The position numbers and the translations under genes are program-made. DNA of 64,000 nt. It comes from Methylosinus sp. H3A. Lineage in GTDB: Bacteria; Pseudomonadota; Alphaproteobacteria; Rhizobiales; Beijerinckiaceae. How positions within the stretch are numbered: position 1 is the stretch's first letter; the number at the start of each line of letters is the position of its first letter. Below, one piece after another: positions 42,038 through 51,397 of the stretch. The DNA lies in the NCBI RefSeq assembly GCF_015709455.1, contig NZ_JADNQW010000005.1, forward strand, positions 3,492,001 to 3,556,000, given 5' to 3'. Under the pieces are notes generated by a model, which was not told the DNA's origin, made no database searches, and saw nothing but the letters and a program-made list of their open reading frames with translations.

Positions 42038-42382
42038 TTAGACCGAGAAGCTCGAGCCGCAACCGCAGGAGGCGGTCGCCTTCGGATTCTCGACGCGGAA
42101 GGACTGGCCCATCAAATCCTCGACATAATCGATGCGCGCGCCGGCGATATAAGTGACGGAGACCGGATCGACGACGATTTTCGCCCCGTCGCGCTCTATG
42201 GCGACGTCCTCGGGCCTGGGCGCGGTCTCGACCGAATAGGCGTATTGCAGGCCGGAGCAGCCGCCTCCGTCGACCGCGAGGCGCAACGCCGCGCCCGCCT
42301 CCTCGCCGGCGAGAATGGCGAGGACGCGCTTGGCGGCCCGCTCGCTCATCTCCACTTTGGCAATCGTCCCGGATTCGCTCAT
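42038..42382 (-). CDS. erpA: A-type iron-sulfur carrier (ErpA/IscA family)
   Basis: A 114-residue carrier that delivers Fe-S clusters to apo-proteins. The three ligand cysteines are visible: one in GGCSGLQYAY and the pair in ASCGCGSSF near the C-terminus. ATG at 42382 has AGGAAGG 9 bases upstream. Its place divergent to dgt is conserved in alphaproteobacteria. Confidence 0.93.
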   Translation of the reverse strand: MSESGTIAKVEMSERAAKRVLAILAGEEAGAALRLAVDGGGCSGLQYAYSVETAPRPEDVAIERDGAKIVVDPVSVTYIAGARIDYVEDLMGQSFRVENPKATASCGCGSSFSV

Positions 42383-42496
42383 TTCGACACGGCCTTCCTT
42401 CTCCCGGCCTCGTCCCTTGCGCTGCGCCGCGCGGCCGGGATATGCGAAACCAAGATATGGCCGCTCGCGCGACCTTGCAATGACAGGAGCCGACGA

Positions 42497-43681
42497 TTGG
42501 CGATCCCCGCTTCCGGCCGCGCCCCTTACGCCAGCGATCCCGCGGCCTCGCGCGGGCGCTTGTTTCCCGAATCGGCCTCGCCGACGCGCAGCGAGTTCCA
42601 GCGCGATCGCGACCGCATCATCCATTCGACGGCGTTTCGACGCCTCGCGCATAAGACTCAGGTCTTCGTGCCGCTCGACGGCGATCATTTCCGCACGCGG
42701 CTGACCCATACGATAGAGGTGGGGCAGATCGCCCGCGCGCTCGCCCGGGCGCTGGCCCTGGACGAGGATCTCGCCGAGGCGGTGGCGCTCGCCCATGATC
42801 TCGGCCACACGCCCTTCGGCCATGCCGGCGAGCATGCGCTGCAGCGCTGCATGGAGGTCTATGGCGGCTTCGACCACAATGCCCAGGCGCTGCGCGTCGT
42901 CACGCTGCTGGAGCGCCGCTACGCCCGCTATGACGGGCTGGACCTCACCTTCGAGACGCTGGAAGGCCTCGTCAAGCACAATGGCCCTGTGCGCGGCCCG
43001 CGCGCGAATCGGGCGCTCGCCCCCTATGTGGTGGAGTTCGACGCGCTGTTTCCACTGGAGCTCGACACTTTCGCCGGGGCCGAGGCGCAGGCGGCGGCGC
43101 TCGCCGACGACATCGCCTATGACGCCCATGACATAGACGACGGGCTGCGCGCCGGCTTGTTCTCGCTGGACGATATCGCCGCCGTGCCCTTCATCGGCGT
43201 GATGCTGGACGAGATAAGGGCTGTCTATGGCCCGCTCGAGCGTCCCCGCGTCATTCACGAGCTCGGACGGCGCGTCATCACCCGATTCGTCGAGGACGCC
43301 ATCATCCAGTCGGAGAAGCGCCTGCGGCTGGTCTCGGCGGGCAGCGTCGCCGATGTGCGCGGCGCCGGCGTCGCGACCGTGGCCTTTTCGCCGCCCATGG
43401 CCGAGGCCGACCGCTCGATCAAGGCCTTCCTCTTCCAGCATATGTATCGGCACGAGAAGGTGGTGGGCGTCTGGGACCGCGCCGAACAGGTGATTTCGCG
43501 GCTATTCCCGGTCTATTTCGACGATCCGGCGCAAATGCCGCCGGAATGGGCCGAGCTCGCGAGCGGGGAGCAGGGCGCCGCCCGGGCGCGCCATGTCGCC
43601 GACTATATCGCCGGCATGACCGACCGCTATGCGCTCGGCGAATACCGCAAGCTGTTCGGCGAGAAAATGTCGCTCGGCTGA
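42497..43681 (+). CDS. dgt: Deoxyguanosinetriphosphate triphosphohydrolase-like protein
   Basis: A 394-residue HD-domain enzyme that removes triphosphate from dNTPs. The HD metal site is readable: HTIEVGQIARALARAL, then AHDLGHTPFGHAGEHAL and DDIAYDAHDIDDGL. The start is TTG at 42497 (LAIPASG...) with AGGAGC 8 bases upstream; longer in-frame readings have no start signal. It precedes argS as in many alphaproteobacteria. Confidence 0.94.
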   Translation: MAIPASGRAPYASDPAASRGRLFPESASPTRSEFQRDRDRIIHSTAFRRLAHKTQVFVPLDGDHFRTRLTHTIEVGQIARALARALALDEDLAEAVALAHDLGHTPFGHAGEHALQRCMEVYGGFDHNAQALRVVTLLERRYARYDGLDLTFETLEGLVKHNGPVRGPRANRALAPYVVEFDALFPLELDTFAGAEAQAAALADDIAYDAHDIDDGLRAGLFSLDDIAAVPFIGVMLDEIRAVYGPLERPRVIHELGRRVITRFVEDAIIQSEKRLRLVSAGSVADVRGAGVATVAFSPPMAEADRSIKAFLFQHMYRHEKVVGVWDRAEQVISRLFPVYFDDPAQMPPEWAELASGEQGAARARHVADYIAGMTDRYALGEYRKLFGEKMSLG

Positions 43682-43752
43682 GGGCGGACCGCAACGCGCC
43701 TTGACGGAGCCTCACCCGCGCCCGACCTCCTGGTTCTGACCGGGAGGCTCCC

Positions 43753-43974
43753 ATGCTCGTCATCGAATTCGTCGGCGTCGCTCCAGAGGGGGCGATTGCT
43801 CAGGTCATCGACCGGATGAACACCGACATCAGCGACGTGCATAAGGCCGTCACGCACGCCAAGTCACTGTTTGCAAATGTGATCGTTCAGCGCACGCATA
43901 AGCCCCTGCCGCATGGCTTCCGCATATTGGACAGCGCCGGAAAGGAGCTCGCGAGCTGGAGCATAGACGAGTGA
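43753..43974 (+). CDS. Hypothetical 73-residue protein
   Basis: Starts MLVIEFVGVAPEGAIAQVID with a GGGAGG site close upstream. The composition is that of a compact soluble alpha/beta protein (HGFRILDSAGKELASWSIDE at the end). I do not recognise it. It lies in the gap between dgt and argS. Confidence 0.6.
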   Translation: MLVIEFVGVAPEGAIAQVIDRMNTDISDVHKAVTHAKSLFANVIVQRTHKPLPHGFRILDSAGKELASWSIDE

Positions 43975-44001
43975 GCGGCGAAAAAATCGTAGGCCCGCGC
44001 T

Positions 44002-44244
44002 TCAATTTCCATGTGGAAGATAGCGGATCGCGGCGAGAATGACGCCGACGGCGACGACCATGACCGCGCCGAACCATATCTTCAGGTCGCGCTTGGCGAT
44101 CTCTATGTCGGACCGAACCGAAGCAATATCGGTCGTCGCTTCCGCGAAGGCCTCGGCCGCAGCCTTTGCCTGAGCGTGAGTGAACCCTCCAGCTTCGAGC
44201 TTCTCGACGAATTTCAATGTGTCGAACGGAACGGAATTGCTCAT
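44002..44244 (-). CDS. DUF1640-like coiled-coil membrane protein
   Basis: An 80-residue protein of the MCUR1/CCDC90-related DUF1640 type. FDTLKFVEKLEAGGFTHAQAKAAAEAFAEA is followed by a coiled coil (SDIEIAKRDLK) and one C-terminal membrane helix (IWFGAVMVVAVGVILAAIRY). Function in bacteria is unknown; small families of these are common in methylotrophs and rhizobia. Confidence 0.75.
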   Translation of the reverse strand: MSNSVPFDTLKFVEKLEAGGFTHAQAKAAAEAFAEATTDIASVRSDIEIAKRDLKIWFGAVMVVAVGVILAAIRYLPHGN

Positions 44245-44354
44245 TCAGGGCCCTGGTGGCCGAATATATGTTCGGGGACGATGGTGCGGGCAAGATAGCA
44301 GGAAAAATGCTGCGGGCCACGAGGATGGCTCGTTGCGACGACGCGGGTGACGCC

Positions 44355-44410
44355 GAACGCATCTTTTCCCATTGCCGCCCGAAGCGGCGGCAATGGGAAA
44401 AGATGCGTTC
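44355..44410. repeat. 25-bp perfect palindrome
   Basis: Arms 44355-44379 and 44386-44410 are exact complements with a 6-nt loop (CGAAGC), 54 bases before argS. The stem begins GAACGCATCTTTTCCC. It would form a very stable hairpin and may separate argS from the convergent upstream gene or be a dispersed repeat. Confidence 0.85.
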
Positions 44411-44464
44411 CGGCCGCCATTCTGCTAATCCGCCGCTCAGGAACCCCTTCGGCCCGGACCCTCG

Positions 44465-46243
44465 ATGAACATTTTCTCCGACTTCCACGCCGCCATCGCC
44501 GCCATTCTCGATTCCATCAAGGCCTCCGGGCGCCTGCCGGAGACGCTCGACTATTCGCGTTTCGTCGTCGAGCCGCCCAAGGACGCCGCCCATGGCGATC
44601 TCGCCACCAATGCGGCGATGGTCTTCGCCAAGGAGGCCAAGGCCAATTTCGCCAATCCGCGCCAGCTCGCGGTCGAGATCGCGGCGGCGCTCGCCGATCT
44701 GCCCAATGTGGCCGAGGCCGAGGTGGCGGGGCCGGGCTTCATCAATATCCGCCTGAAGCCCAGCCTCTACGCCGATGTGCTGCGCGCCGTGCTGAACGGC
44801 GGCGAAGCCTATGGCAGGCCGCAGGGCAGGGGGGCGCTCACGGCCAAGATCAATGTCGAATATGTCTCGGCCAATCCGACCGGGCCGATGCATGTCGGCC
44901 ATGGCCGCGGCGCGGTCTTTGGCGATGCGCTCGCCAATCTCCTGGCCTTCGCCGGAGCAGAGGTCACGCGCGAATATTACATCAATGACGCCGGCGCGCA
45001 GGTCGATGTTCTCGCCCGCTCCGCCTTCCTGCGTTATCGCGAGGCGCTCGGCGAGACGATCACAATTCCAGAGGGCCTCTATCCGGGCGACTATCTGAAG
45101 GCCGCCGGCGAAGCTCTGGCGAAGCAATATGGCCGCGAGCTTTTGGACAAGAGCGAGAGCGAATGGCTGGAGCCGGTCAAGCGTGCGGCGATCGACGCGA
45201 TGATGGCGATGATCCGCGACGATCTCGCCGCGCTCGACATTCGCCATGAGGTCTTCTTCTCCGAGCGCACGCTGCATGAGAAGATCAATGGGCTCTCAGA
45301 GATCGACAAGGAGATAAACGAGCTGCGCGCGCGCGGTCTCGTCTATGACGGCCGTCTGCCGCCGCCCAAGGGGCAATTGCCGGATGATTGGGAGGACCGC
45401 GAGCAGACTTTGTTCCGCTCCACCGATTTCGGCGACGACGTCGACCGGCCGCTGAAGAAGTCGGACGGCTCCAATACCTATTTCGCCGCGGACATCGCCT
45501 ATCACAAATCGAAGATCGACCGCGGCTTCACGACTCTCGTCGATATCTGGGGCGCCGATCACGGCGGCTATGTGAAGCGCATGTCCGCCGCCGTCGCCGC
45601 GCTCTCGGACAATAAGGTCACGCTCGATGTGAAGCTCTGCCAGCTCGTGAAGCTGATGCGCAATGGCGAGCCGGTGAAAATGTCGAAGCGCTCTGGCGAT
45701 TTCGTCACTCTGCGCGAGGTGGTCGACGAGGTCGGCGTCGACGCCGTGCGTTTCATGATGCTGTTTCGCAAGAATGACGCGCCGCTGGAATTCGATCTCG
45801 CCAAGGTCATCGAGCAATCGAAGGACAATGCCGTCTTCTACGTGCAATACGCTCATGCGCGCGCCAAATCGGCGGTGCGGCAGGCGCTGGGCGCTTTTCC
45901 CGATCTCGACGTCTCGGCGAAGGCGCTCGCCGCCGCGCCTCTGGAACTATTGCAGGACGAAGGCGAAATCGCGCTCGCCAAGGCGATCTCCCAATATCCG
46001 CGGCTGATCGAATCGGCGGCGGCGGCCCATGAGCCGCATCGAATCGCCTTCTATCTCTACGATCTGGCGAGCGTCTTCCATTCCCATTGGAACAAAGGCA
46101 AAGATCGGCCACAATTACGCTTTGTTAATGCAGATGATAGAAATTCGACCTATGCGCGAATGGCGCTGGTCGTTTCTTTGACTTGCGTCCTGGCGTCGGG
46201 TTCGAGACTCCTCGGCGTGAGCGCCCCCGACGAGATGCGGTGA
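44465..46243 (+). CDS. argS: Arginine--tRNA ligase
   Basis: A 592-residue class I synthetase for tRNA-Arg. The N-terminal Arg-specific domain is followed by the HIGH-type motif [16 protein letters not shown], the KMSKS-type [11 protein letters not shown], and the C-terminal anticodon-binding DALR domain ([36 protein letters not shown]). It heads the conserved argS-to-nlpD block. Confidence 0.97.
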   Translation: MNIFSDFHAAIAAILDSIKASGRLPETLDYSRFVVEPPKDAAHGDLATNAAMVFAKEAKANFANPRQLAVEIAAALADLPNVAEAEVAGPGFINIRLKPSLYADVLRAVLNGGEAYGRPQGRGALTAKINVEYVSANPTGPMHVGHGRGAVFGDALANLLAFAGAEVTREYYINDAGAQVDVLARSAFLRYREALGETITIPEGLYPGDYLKAAGEALAKQYGRELLDKSESEWLEPVKRAAIDAMMAMIRDDLAALDIRHEVFFSERTLHEKINGLSEIDKEINELRARGLVYDGRLPPPKGQLPDDWEDREQTLFRSTDFGDDVDRPLKKSDGSNTYFAADIAYHKSKIDRGFTTLVDIWGADHGGYVKRMSAAVAALSDNKVTLDVKLCQLVKLMRNGEPVKMSKRSGDFVTLREVVDEVGVDAVRFMMLFRKNDAPLEFDLAKVIEQSKDNAVFYVQYAHARAKSAVRQALGAFPDLDVSAKALAAAPLELLQDEGEIALAKAISQYPRLIESAAAAHEPHRIAFYLYDLASVFHSHWNKGKDRPQLRFVNADDRNSTYARMALVVSLTCVLASGSRLLGVSAPDEMR

Positions 46244-46330
46244 CGCGGCCGGCGCTAGAGCGTGCGGCGCGCGCTCGCGTCCGGGAAGGGCGACGAAGCG
46301 TCCGTCGGGAAGTGAGCAGGAAGGTGCATC

Positions 46331-47689
46331 ATGCGCGAGGCGACGGCCCGAGGGCCTTCCATCGACATCAGCGAGTTCGAGCGGCGCCTGCGTGGCGGCG
46401 AGCAGCAGGCGGAGAAGCCGGGCAAGGCCGAGGCGAAGAGCGATCCGCTCGCCGAGCTGGCGCGGCTGTTGCACGGCGACGAGGCGGCGGCCGCGGCCGA
46501 CCCTTATGGGAAGGTGTTCGCCGAACCGCAGCGCCGGGAGCCGTCCGTGGGAAATAGAGACGTTTTCGAGACGACCGAGCTGCGGGGCGCCTTGCCGCCC
46601 ATGTCGCCGGCGGCGCAGCAACAGTCGCAGTCGGATGATTATTACGCCGTGCGCGCCCCCGCCGAGACCCAATGGCCGCATCAGGAGCAGCAGGACTATC
46701 TCGACTATGGCGTCGAGGTGGACGAGCCTTATGACGAGCCGCCGGAACGGAAGGGCTTTTTCGGCGCGCTGCGCGATCGGCTGCGGCCCTGGCACGCGGT
46801 CGTCGCGCTGGCCGGCGTCGGCGCCGTGAGTGTCGGCCTGGCCTTGGGCCATCGCGGCGGCGTCGTCGCGCCGCAAGAGCTCGCCACCATCAAAGCGCCG
46901 GAGGGCCCGGCCAAGGTGCAGCCCTCCACCGTCGCCGAGGCGGCGGCTCCCCAGCGCGGCGCGGCCGTGCTCGACCGCAATCAGAATGCCCCGGTCAAAA
47001 AGGTCGTCTCCAAGCAGGAGCAGCCCGTCGATCCGGCGGCGGCCATCCGCGTCGTCAAGCTCGGCGATACGCCGGTCGACGCGCCGCACGAGCCCGCTCC
47101 CGCCGGCGGCGCCAATAATCCCTATGGCGCGGAGCCGCGGCGTGTAAAAACCGTTTCCGTGCGGCCGGATGGCACCGTCATCGACAATGACGCGCCGACG
47201 CCGGCGATCGCCCGTCCGGCGCCGGCCAATGTGGCGCCCCCGGCGCGGCCGCCGTCGCTCGCCGCCAGGCCGAGCGCCGTCGAGCCCGCGGCCGAGCCGC
47301 CGACCGCGACGCCCAAGAGCCCGGCCAAGCCCGCGACGACGCCCCGCGTCGCCCAGCCGCCGCGTCCCAAGCCGGCGCCGGCCGCCGCTCCCGAGCAGAC
47401 CGCGGCGATCGAGCCCGCCGCGCCGGAGGCCGCTCCCGCCGGCAATGGCGGTTTCGCCGTGCAATTCGGCGCCGCCGGCTCGGAGGACGAAGCGCGCCGG
47501 CTGATGCAGACGGTGAATTCCAAATACAGCGCGCAGCTCGGCGGAAAACGGCTCGGCTTCCGCCTCGCCAAAGTCGGCGAGAAATCCGTCTATCGCGTGC
47601 GCGCGGCCGGCATGAGCCGCGAGGCGGCGGTCGGCGTCTGCGAGAAGGTCAAGGCGTCGGGCGGCTCCTGCTTCGTCGCCGCCAATTGA
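46331..47689 (+). CDS. SPOR-domain cell-division-associated membrane protein
   Basis: A 452-residue protein with a cytosolic acidic N-terminus, one transmembrane helix (HAVVALAGVGAVSVGLALG, about 158-176), a long Pro/Ala-rich periplasmic linker and a C-terminal SPOR domain (GGFAVQFGAAGSEDEARRLM, YRVRAAGMSREAAVGVCEKV). SPOR domains bind denuded peptidoglycan at the septum. It lies between argS and nagZ, as in other alphaproteobacteria. Confidence 0.88.
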   Translation: MREATARGPSIDISEFERRLRGGEQQAEKPGKAEAKSDPLAELARLLHGDEAAAAADPYGKVFAEPQRREPSVGNRDVFETTELRGALPPMSPAAQQQSQSDDYYAVRAPAETQWPHQEQQDYLDYGVEVDEPYDEPPERKGFFGALRDRLRPWHAVVALAGVGAVSVGLALGHRGGVVAPQELATIKAPEGPAKVQPSTVAEAAAPQRGAAVLDRNQNAPVKKVVSKQEQPVDPAAAIRVVKLGDTPVDAPHEPAPAGGANNPYGAEPRRVKTVSVRPDGTVIDNDAPTPAIARPAPANVAPPARPPSLAARPSAVEPAAEPPTATPKSPAKPATTPRVAQPPRPKPAPAAAPEQTAAIEPAAPEAAPAGNGGFAVQFGAAGSEDEARRLMQTVNSKYSAQLGGKRLGFRLAKVGEKSVYRVRAAGMSREAAVGVCEKVKASGGSCFVAAN

Positions 47690-47693
47690 GGGG

Positions 47694-48713
47694 ATGAGCG
47701 GCTCCGTGACCCGCGCTTTCATCTGCGGCTGCTCGGGCCTCGCCCTTTCGCTGGAGGAGAAATCCTTCTTGCGCGAGGCGCGGCCCTGGGGCGCGATCCT
47801 GTTCAAGCGCAATGTCGCCTCGCGCGAGCAGCTCCGCGCCCTCACCGCGGAAATCCGCGAGGCGCTCGGCGACGACGCCCCCATCCTCGTCGATCAGGAG
47901 GGCGGGCGCGTCCAGCGTCTCGGGCCGCCGGTCTGGCGCGCCTATCCGTCCGCCGCCGCCTTCGAGAAGCTGGGCCTCGCTCCCGAGGAGACGGCGCGGA
48001 TCGTTCGGCTCGGCGCGCGGCTCATCGCCCATGATCTGCGCGAGGTCGGGATCAATGTCGACTGCCTGCCGGTGCTCGATGTTCCCGTGGACGGCTCCCA
48101 TAATGTCATCGGCGACCGCGCCTATAGCCGCGCGCCTTCCGAGATCGCCCGTCTCGGCCGTGCGGCGGCGGAGGGCCTGCTCGACGGCGGCGTGCTGCCG
48201 GTCATCAAACATATTCCCGGCCACGGCCGGGCGCGGGCCGACAGCCATCTCGAGCTTCCCGTCGTCGACGCCCTGCGCGCCGAGCTGGAGGCGCAGGACT
48301 TCATTCCTTTCCGCGCCGACGCCGATCTGCCGCTCGGCATGACGGCCCATGTCGTCTATACGGCGATCGACCCCGAGCGGCCGGGCACGCTGTCCAAGCT
48401 CGTGGTCGAAGGCGTGATCCGCGGGCAAATCGGCTTCGACGGCCTGCTGATGACCGATGATATATCCATGAAGGCGCTCTCGGGCGGTTTCCGCGAGCGG
48501 ACCGAGGCGGCGATCACGGCCGGCTGCGACATCGTCCTGCATTGCAATGGCGCGCTCGTCGAGGCCCGCGCGGTGGCCGAAGGGGCGGGCGATCTCGCCG
48601 GCCGCGCGCTGGTGCGGGCCCGCGCGGCGCTGGCGCGAATCGCCGCGCCCGAGGATTTCGATCCTGTGGACGGCGCCCGGCAATTCGACGCGGCTCTTGC
48701 GGCCGGCGTCTGA
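47694..48713 (+). CDS. nagZ: Beta-N-acetylhexosaminidase
   Basis: A 339-residue glycoside hydrolase family 3 enzyme that removes GlcNAc from muropeptides in peptidoglycan recycling. The NagZ catalytic loop KHIPGHGRARADSH contains the acid/base His, and the nucleophile region MTDDISMKALSG holds the Asp. There is no signal peptide, so it is cytosolic. ATG at 47694 lies four bases after the SPOR gene. Confidence 0.94.
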   Translation: MSGSVTRAFICGCSGLALSLEEKSFLREARPWGAILFKRNVASREQLRALTAEIREALGDDAPILVDQEGGRVQRLGPPVWRAYPSAAAFEKLGLAPEETARIVRLGARLIAHDLREVGINVDCLPVLDVPVDGSHNVIGDRAYSRAPSEIARLGRAAAEGLLDGGVLPVIKHIPGHGRARADSHLELPVVDALRAELEAQDFIPFRADADLPLGMTAHVVYTAIDPERPGTLSKLVVEGVIRGQIGFDGLLMTDDISMKALSGGFRERTEAAITAGCDIVLHCNGALVEARAVAEGAGDLAGRALVRARAALARIAAPEDFDPVDGARQFDAALAAGV

Positions 48714-48735
48714 TCGGCCCAATCTCTCCCTTCTT

Positions 48736-48807
48736 CATTGCGGAGCGGAGCGATCCAGAGCCCGCACCGCGGCTGTGGATTGCTTCGTCGCTTCGCCTCT
48801 CGCAATG
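48736..48807. repeat. Dispersed Rhizobiales-type repeat (CATTGCG...CGCAATG)
   Basis: Imperfect inverted repeat with CATTGCG-GAGCGGAGCGATCCAG on the left and CTGTGGATTGCTTCGTCGCT onward to CGCAATG on the right. Elements with TTGCGAGCGAAGCGAAGCAATCC-type arms are widespread in Rhizobiales. It fills the gap between nagZ and scpA. Confidence 0.8.
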
Positions 48808-48852
48808 ACGGGAGGCGAGGGGCGGGGACGTGAGAGGACGCCGTGAGGCGAG

Positions 48853-49689
48853 ATGGCGCAGGATTTGGCTTTCGACATCGCCGGCGAACATGAGCGCGCC
48901 GAGGCGGAGCCCGCCTTCCTCGTGGATGTGGACGGTTTCGAGGGCCCGCTCGATCTGCTGCTCGAGCTCGCGCGCCGGCAGAAGGTCGATCTGGCGCGCA
49001 TCTCCATTCTGGCGCTGGCCGAGCAATATCTGGCCTTCGTCGAGGAGGCGCGGCGCGTGCGCCTGGAGCTCGCCGCCGATTATCTGGTGATGGCGGCCTG
49101 GCTCGCTTATCTGAAGTCGCGGCTTCTGCTGCCGGAGCAGCCCAAGACCGGCGAGGAGCCCTCCGCCGCCGATCTCGCCGCCGCGCTGGCCGATCGGCTG
49201 CGCCGGCTCGAGGCGATCCGCGCCGCATCGGACAAGCTCCAGGAGCGAGCGCGGCTCGGCCGCGACATGTTTCTGCGCGGCGGGCCGGAAGGAGTGGAGA
49301 CCAGGACGGCCTCGACCTTCACGGCGAGCCTCTATGATCTGCTCTCGGCCTATGCCCGCCAACGCCAGAAGCAGGCCGTGTCCAGGGTGACGCTGCGCCA
49401 GCGCAACGTCTGGTCGCTGGCGGAGGCGCGCGAGACGCTCGAGCGGCTCGCCGGAATTGCGGCCCAATGGACCGCGCTCGACGATTATCTGTTGGATTAT
49501 TGTGTGGATATTCAAACGGCGCGCACCGTCCGCGCCTCGTCTTTTTCGGCTTCGCTGGAAATGGTGCGGGAAGGACGGTTCGACATTCGCCAGGATCGCG
49601 CCTTCGCGCCGATCTGGCTGCGGCGGCGCGACGAGGAAACGGAACTGGACCGCGAGCTTTCAGGCTCGCTCGGCGAAGCCTCGGAGTAG
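48853..49689 (+). CDS. scpA: Segregation and condensation protein A
   Basis: A 278-residue kleisin that bridges SMC heads for chromosome compaction. The N-terminal SMC-neck binding part reads VDVDGFEGPLDLLLELARRQ and is followed by ADYLVMAAWLAYLKSRLLLP; the C-terminal winged helix includes SASLEMVREGRFD. The last 13 residues (DRELSGSLGEASE) are encoded by the left arm and centre of a dispersed palindrome, so the native C-terminus has been altered. scpB follows. Confidence 0.94.
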   Translation: MAQDLAFDIAGEHERAEAEPAFLVDVDGFEGPLDLLLELARRQKVDLARISILALAEQYLAFVEEARRVRLELAADYLVMAAWLAYLKSRLLLPEQPKTGEEPSAADLAAALADRLRRLEAIRAASDKLQERARLGRDMFLRGGPEGVETRTASTFTASLYDLLSAYARQRQKQAVSRVTLRQRNVWSLAEARETLERLAGIAAQWTALDDYLLDYCVDIQTARTVRASSFSASLEMVREGRFDIRQDRAFAPIWLRRRDEETELDRELSGSLGEASE

Positions 49690-49711
49690 CGAGCCTGAAG
49701 GCTCGTGGTCC
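49647..49711. repeat. Second copy of the nested palindrome, overlapping the scpA end
   Basis: Arms 49647-49670 and 49688-49711 are complementary at 22 of 24 positions. The left arm matches the right arm of the 11446-11503 element at 22 of 23 positions. The scpA stop codon (49687-49689) straddles the start of the right arm, and scpB starts 20 bases after the repeat. Confidence 0.85.
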
Positions 49712-49731
49712 AAAGGCGAGGGAGACATCAT

Positions 49732-50472
49732 TTGGCGCAAGCCTTGCGACCCATCGAATTATTCGACGACGAGGCGACGCTCGCCCGCGAGGAGGAGGCG
49801 TTGCGCGACGCCGCCCGCGTCGCCGAGGCGCTGCTGTTCGCGGCCAGCGAGCCGCTCGACGAAACCGAAATCGCCCGCCGCCTGCCGGACGGAGCCGATG
49901 TCGAGGCCGCGCTGGCGCGGCTGAAGCAGGATTACGCCGACCGCGGCGTGACGCTGACCCGGGTCGGCCGCAAATGGTTCTTCCGCACCGCGGCCGATCT
50001 CGGCTGGGTGCTGGCCCGTGAGCAGGTCGAGCAGAGGAAACTGTCGCGCGCCGCGCTGGAGACGCTCGCCATCGTCGCCTATCACCAGCCGGTGACGCGC
50101 GCCGAGATCGAGGACATCAGAGGCGTCGCCGTGGCCAAGGGCACGCTGGACGTGCTGCTGGAGACCGGATGGATTCGCCTGCGTGGACGCCGCCGCGCGC
50201 CCGGCCGGCCGCTGACCTATGGCACCACCGATTCTTTCCTCATGCAATTTGGCCTCGAGCAGATCGGCGACCTGCCCGGCCTGGAGGAATTGAAGGGCGC
50301 CGGCCTCTTCGACGGCCGCCTGCCCAAGGGCTTCGACGTGCCGCAGCCGACCGACGACGCATCGCTCAAGGAGGACGAGGAGCCGCTGGAAGGGGACGCC
50401 GAGGCGGCGCTCGAGCTCGATTATCTGCAGGAGCCCGACGCGCCGGAGGAGCCCGAAGCGCTCGAGGAATAG
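49732..50472 (+). CDS. scpB: Segregation and condensation protein B
   Basis: A 246-residue protein with two winged-helix domains that binds ScpA in the SMC complex. EALLFAASEPLDETEIARRL and LAIVAYHQPVTRAEIEDIRG followed by GRPLTYGTTDSFL are family hallmarks. The C-terminal 50 residues are acidic. The start is TTG at 49732, with GAGGGAG upstream. Confidence 0.93.
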   Translation: MAQALRPIELFDDEATLAREEEALRDAARVAEALLFAASEPLDETEIARRLPDGADVEAALARLKQDYADRGVTLTRVGRKWFFRTAADLGWVLAREQVEQRKLSRAALETLAIVAYHQPVTRAEIEDIRGVAVAKGTLDVLLETGWIRLRGRRRAPGRPLTYGTTDSFLMQFGLEQIGDLPGLEELKGAGLFDGRLPKGFDVPQPTDDASLKEDEEPLEGDAEAALELDYLQEPDAPEEPEALEE

Positions 50473-50662
50473 GGGGCGCGTCGCGCGTCTTCGCCGCGCC
50501 TGCGCGCGAAGCCTCGGATGGGCGGGTGAAATCCTATCGGCGTGGTCGGAGAAATCGACCCGCGAACCTGCGATCCAACTTGTTTTTGCGCGTCCGCCGT
50601 CCTAGGTTCCGGACAGTTTCGGCCGGCCTCGCCGGCCACGAAGACGAGTGGAGGTTTGCGCC

Positions 50663-50917
50663 ATGGGCGGTCTGTCGATCTGGCATTGGATTATCGTCGG
50701 CGGCGTGGCCTTCATCCTGTTCGGCGGGCGCTTCAAAATTTCCGACGTGATGGGCGACGTCGCCAAGGGCATCAAGGCCTTCAAGAAGGGCCTCGCCGAC
50801 GACGACTCCGAGGCGAAGACCGAGGAGCCGGCGAAGGCTCTGGACCATCAGCCGCTCGCGAACCATGCCCACGCCAGTGACCTTCACGACAAGCCGGTCG
50901 AGGCGAAGAAGGCCTGA
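50663..50917 (+). CDS. tatA: Twin-arginine translocase subunit TatA
   Basis: An 84-residue pore-forming subunit. One short membrane helix ([17 protein letters not shown]) is followed by an amphipathic helix ([16 protein letters not shown]) and an acidic tail. ATG at 50663 has GGAGG 8 bases upstream. It is followed by tatB and tatC; Tat substrates in this window include the OpgG/D-type protein. Confidence 0.94.
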   Translation: MGGLSIWHWIIVGGVAFILFGGRFKISDVMGDVAKGIKAFKKGLADDDSEAKTEEPAKALDHQPLANHAHASDLHDKPVEAKKA

Positions 50918-50959
50918 CGCCACTTTTTTCGTCGACCGAGCGCAGGCTCAGAAGAGACC

Positions 50960-51397
50960 ATGTTCGATCTCGATCCCGGAAAGCTGATCGTCATCGGCAT
51001 TGTCGCGCTCGTCGCGATTCCGACCAAGGACTTGCCGCGCGTATTGCGGCAGATCGGCCAGTTGACCGGACGCATGCGACGCATGGCGGCCGAGTTCCAG
51101 GGCCAGTTCATGGACGCGATGCGCGAGGCCGAAATCGCCGATGTCCACAAGGATTTGAAGAGCGAGGTCGATTCGGCCTTCGCGGGCGTCGGCAAGGACG
51201 TCGCCTTCGATCCGCTCAAAGAGGCGCGCGAGCAGATCGTCGGCGCTATCGAAGGTCCGCCGGCTGCGACGCAGACCGGCGAGCCTGAGAGCACGGCTGT
51301 CGAACCCGCGCCCGAAGCGCCGGCCGTCCTCGACGCCGCGCCTGCGCCGGAGCCGGCGAGTGAAGCCGCCACGCCTCCCGAAAGTCAGCCGAAATGA
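50960..51397 (+). CDS. tatB: Twin-arginine translocase subunit TatB
   Basis: A 145-residue receptor subunit that begins MFDLDPGKLIVIGIVALVAI, with the membrane helix followed by PTKDLPRVLRQIGQLTGRMR, a TatB signature, and a Pro/Ala/Glu-rich tail. The stop codon overlaps the tatC start (ATGA at 51394-51397). Confidence 0.94.
   Translation: MFDLDPGKLIVIGIVALVAIPTKDLPRVLRQIGQLTGRMRRMAAEFQGQFMDAMREAEIADVHKDLKSEVDSAFAGVGKDVAFDPLKEAREQIVGAIEGPPAATQTGEPESTAVEPAPEAPAVLDAAPAPEPASEAATPPESQPK

Noticed and set aside
42038..43453. A 471-codon minus-strand gene including the Fe-S carrier
   Set aside because: Only the part from ATG 42382 is the conserved carrier; the upstream part is antisense to dgt.
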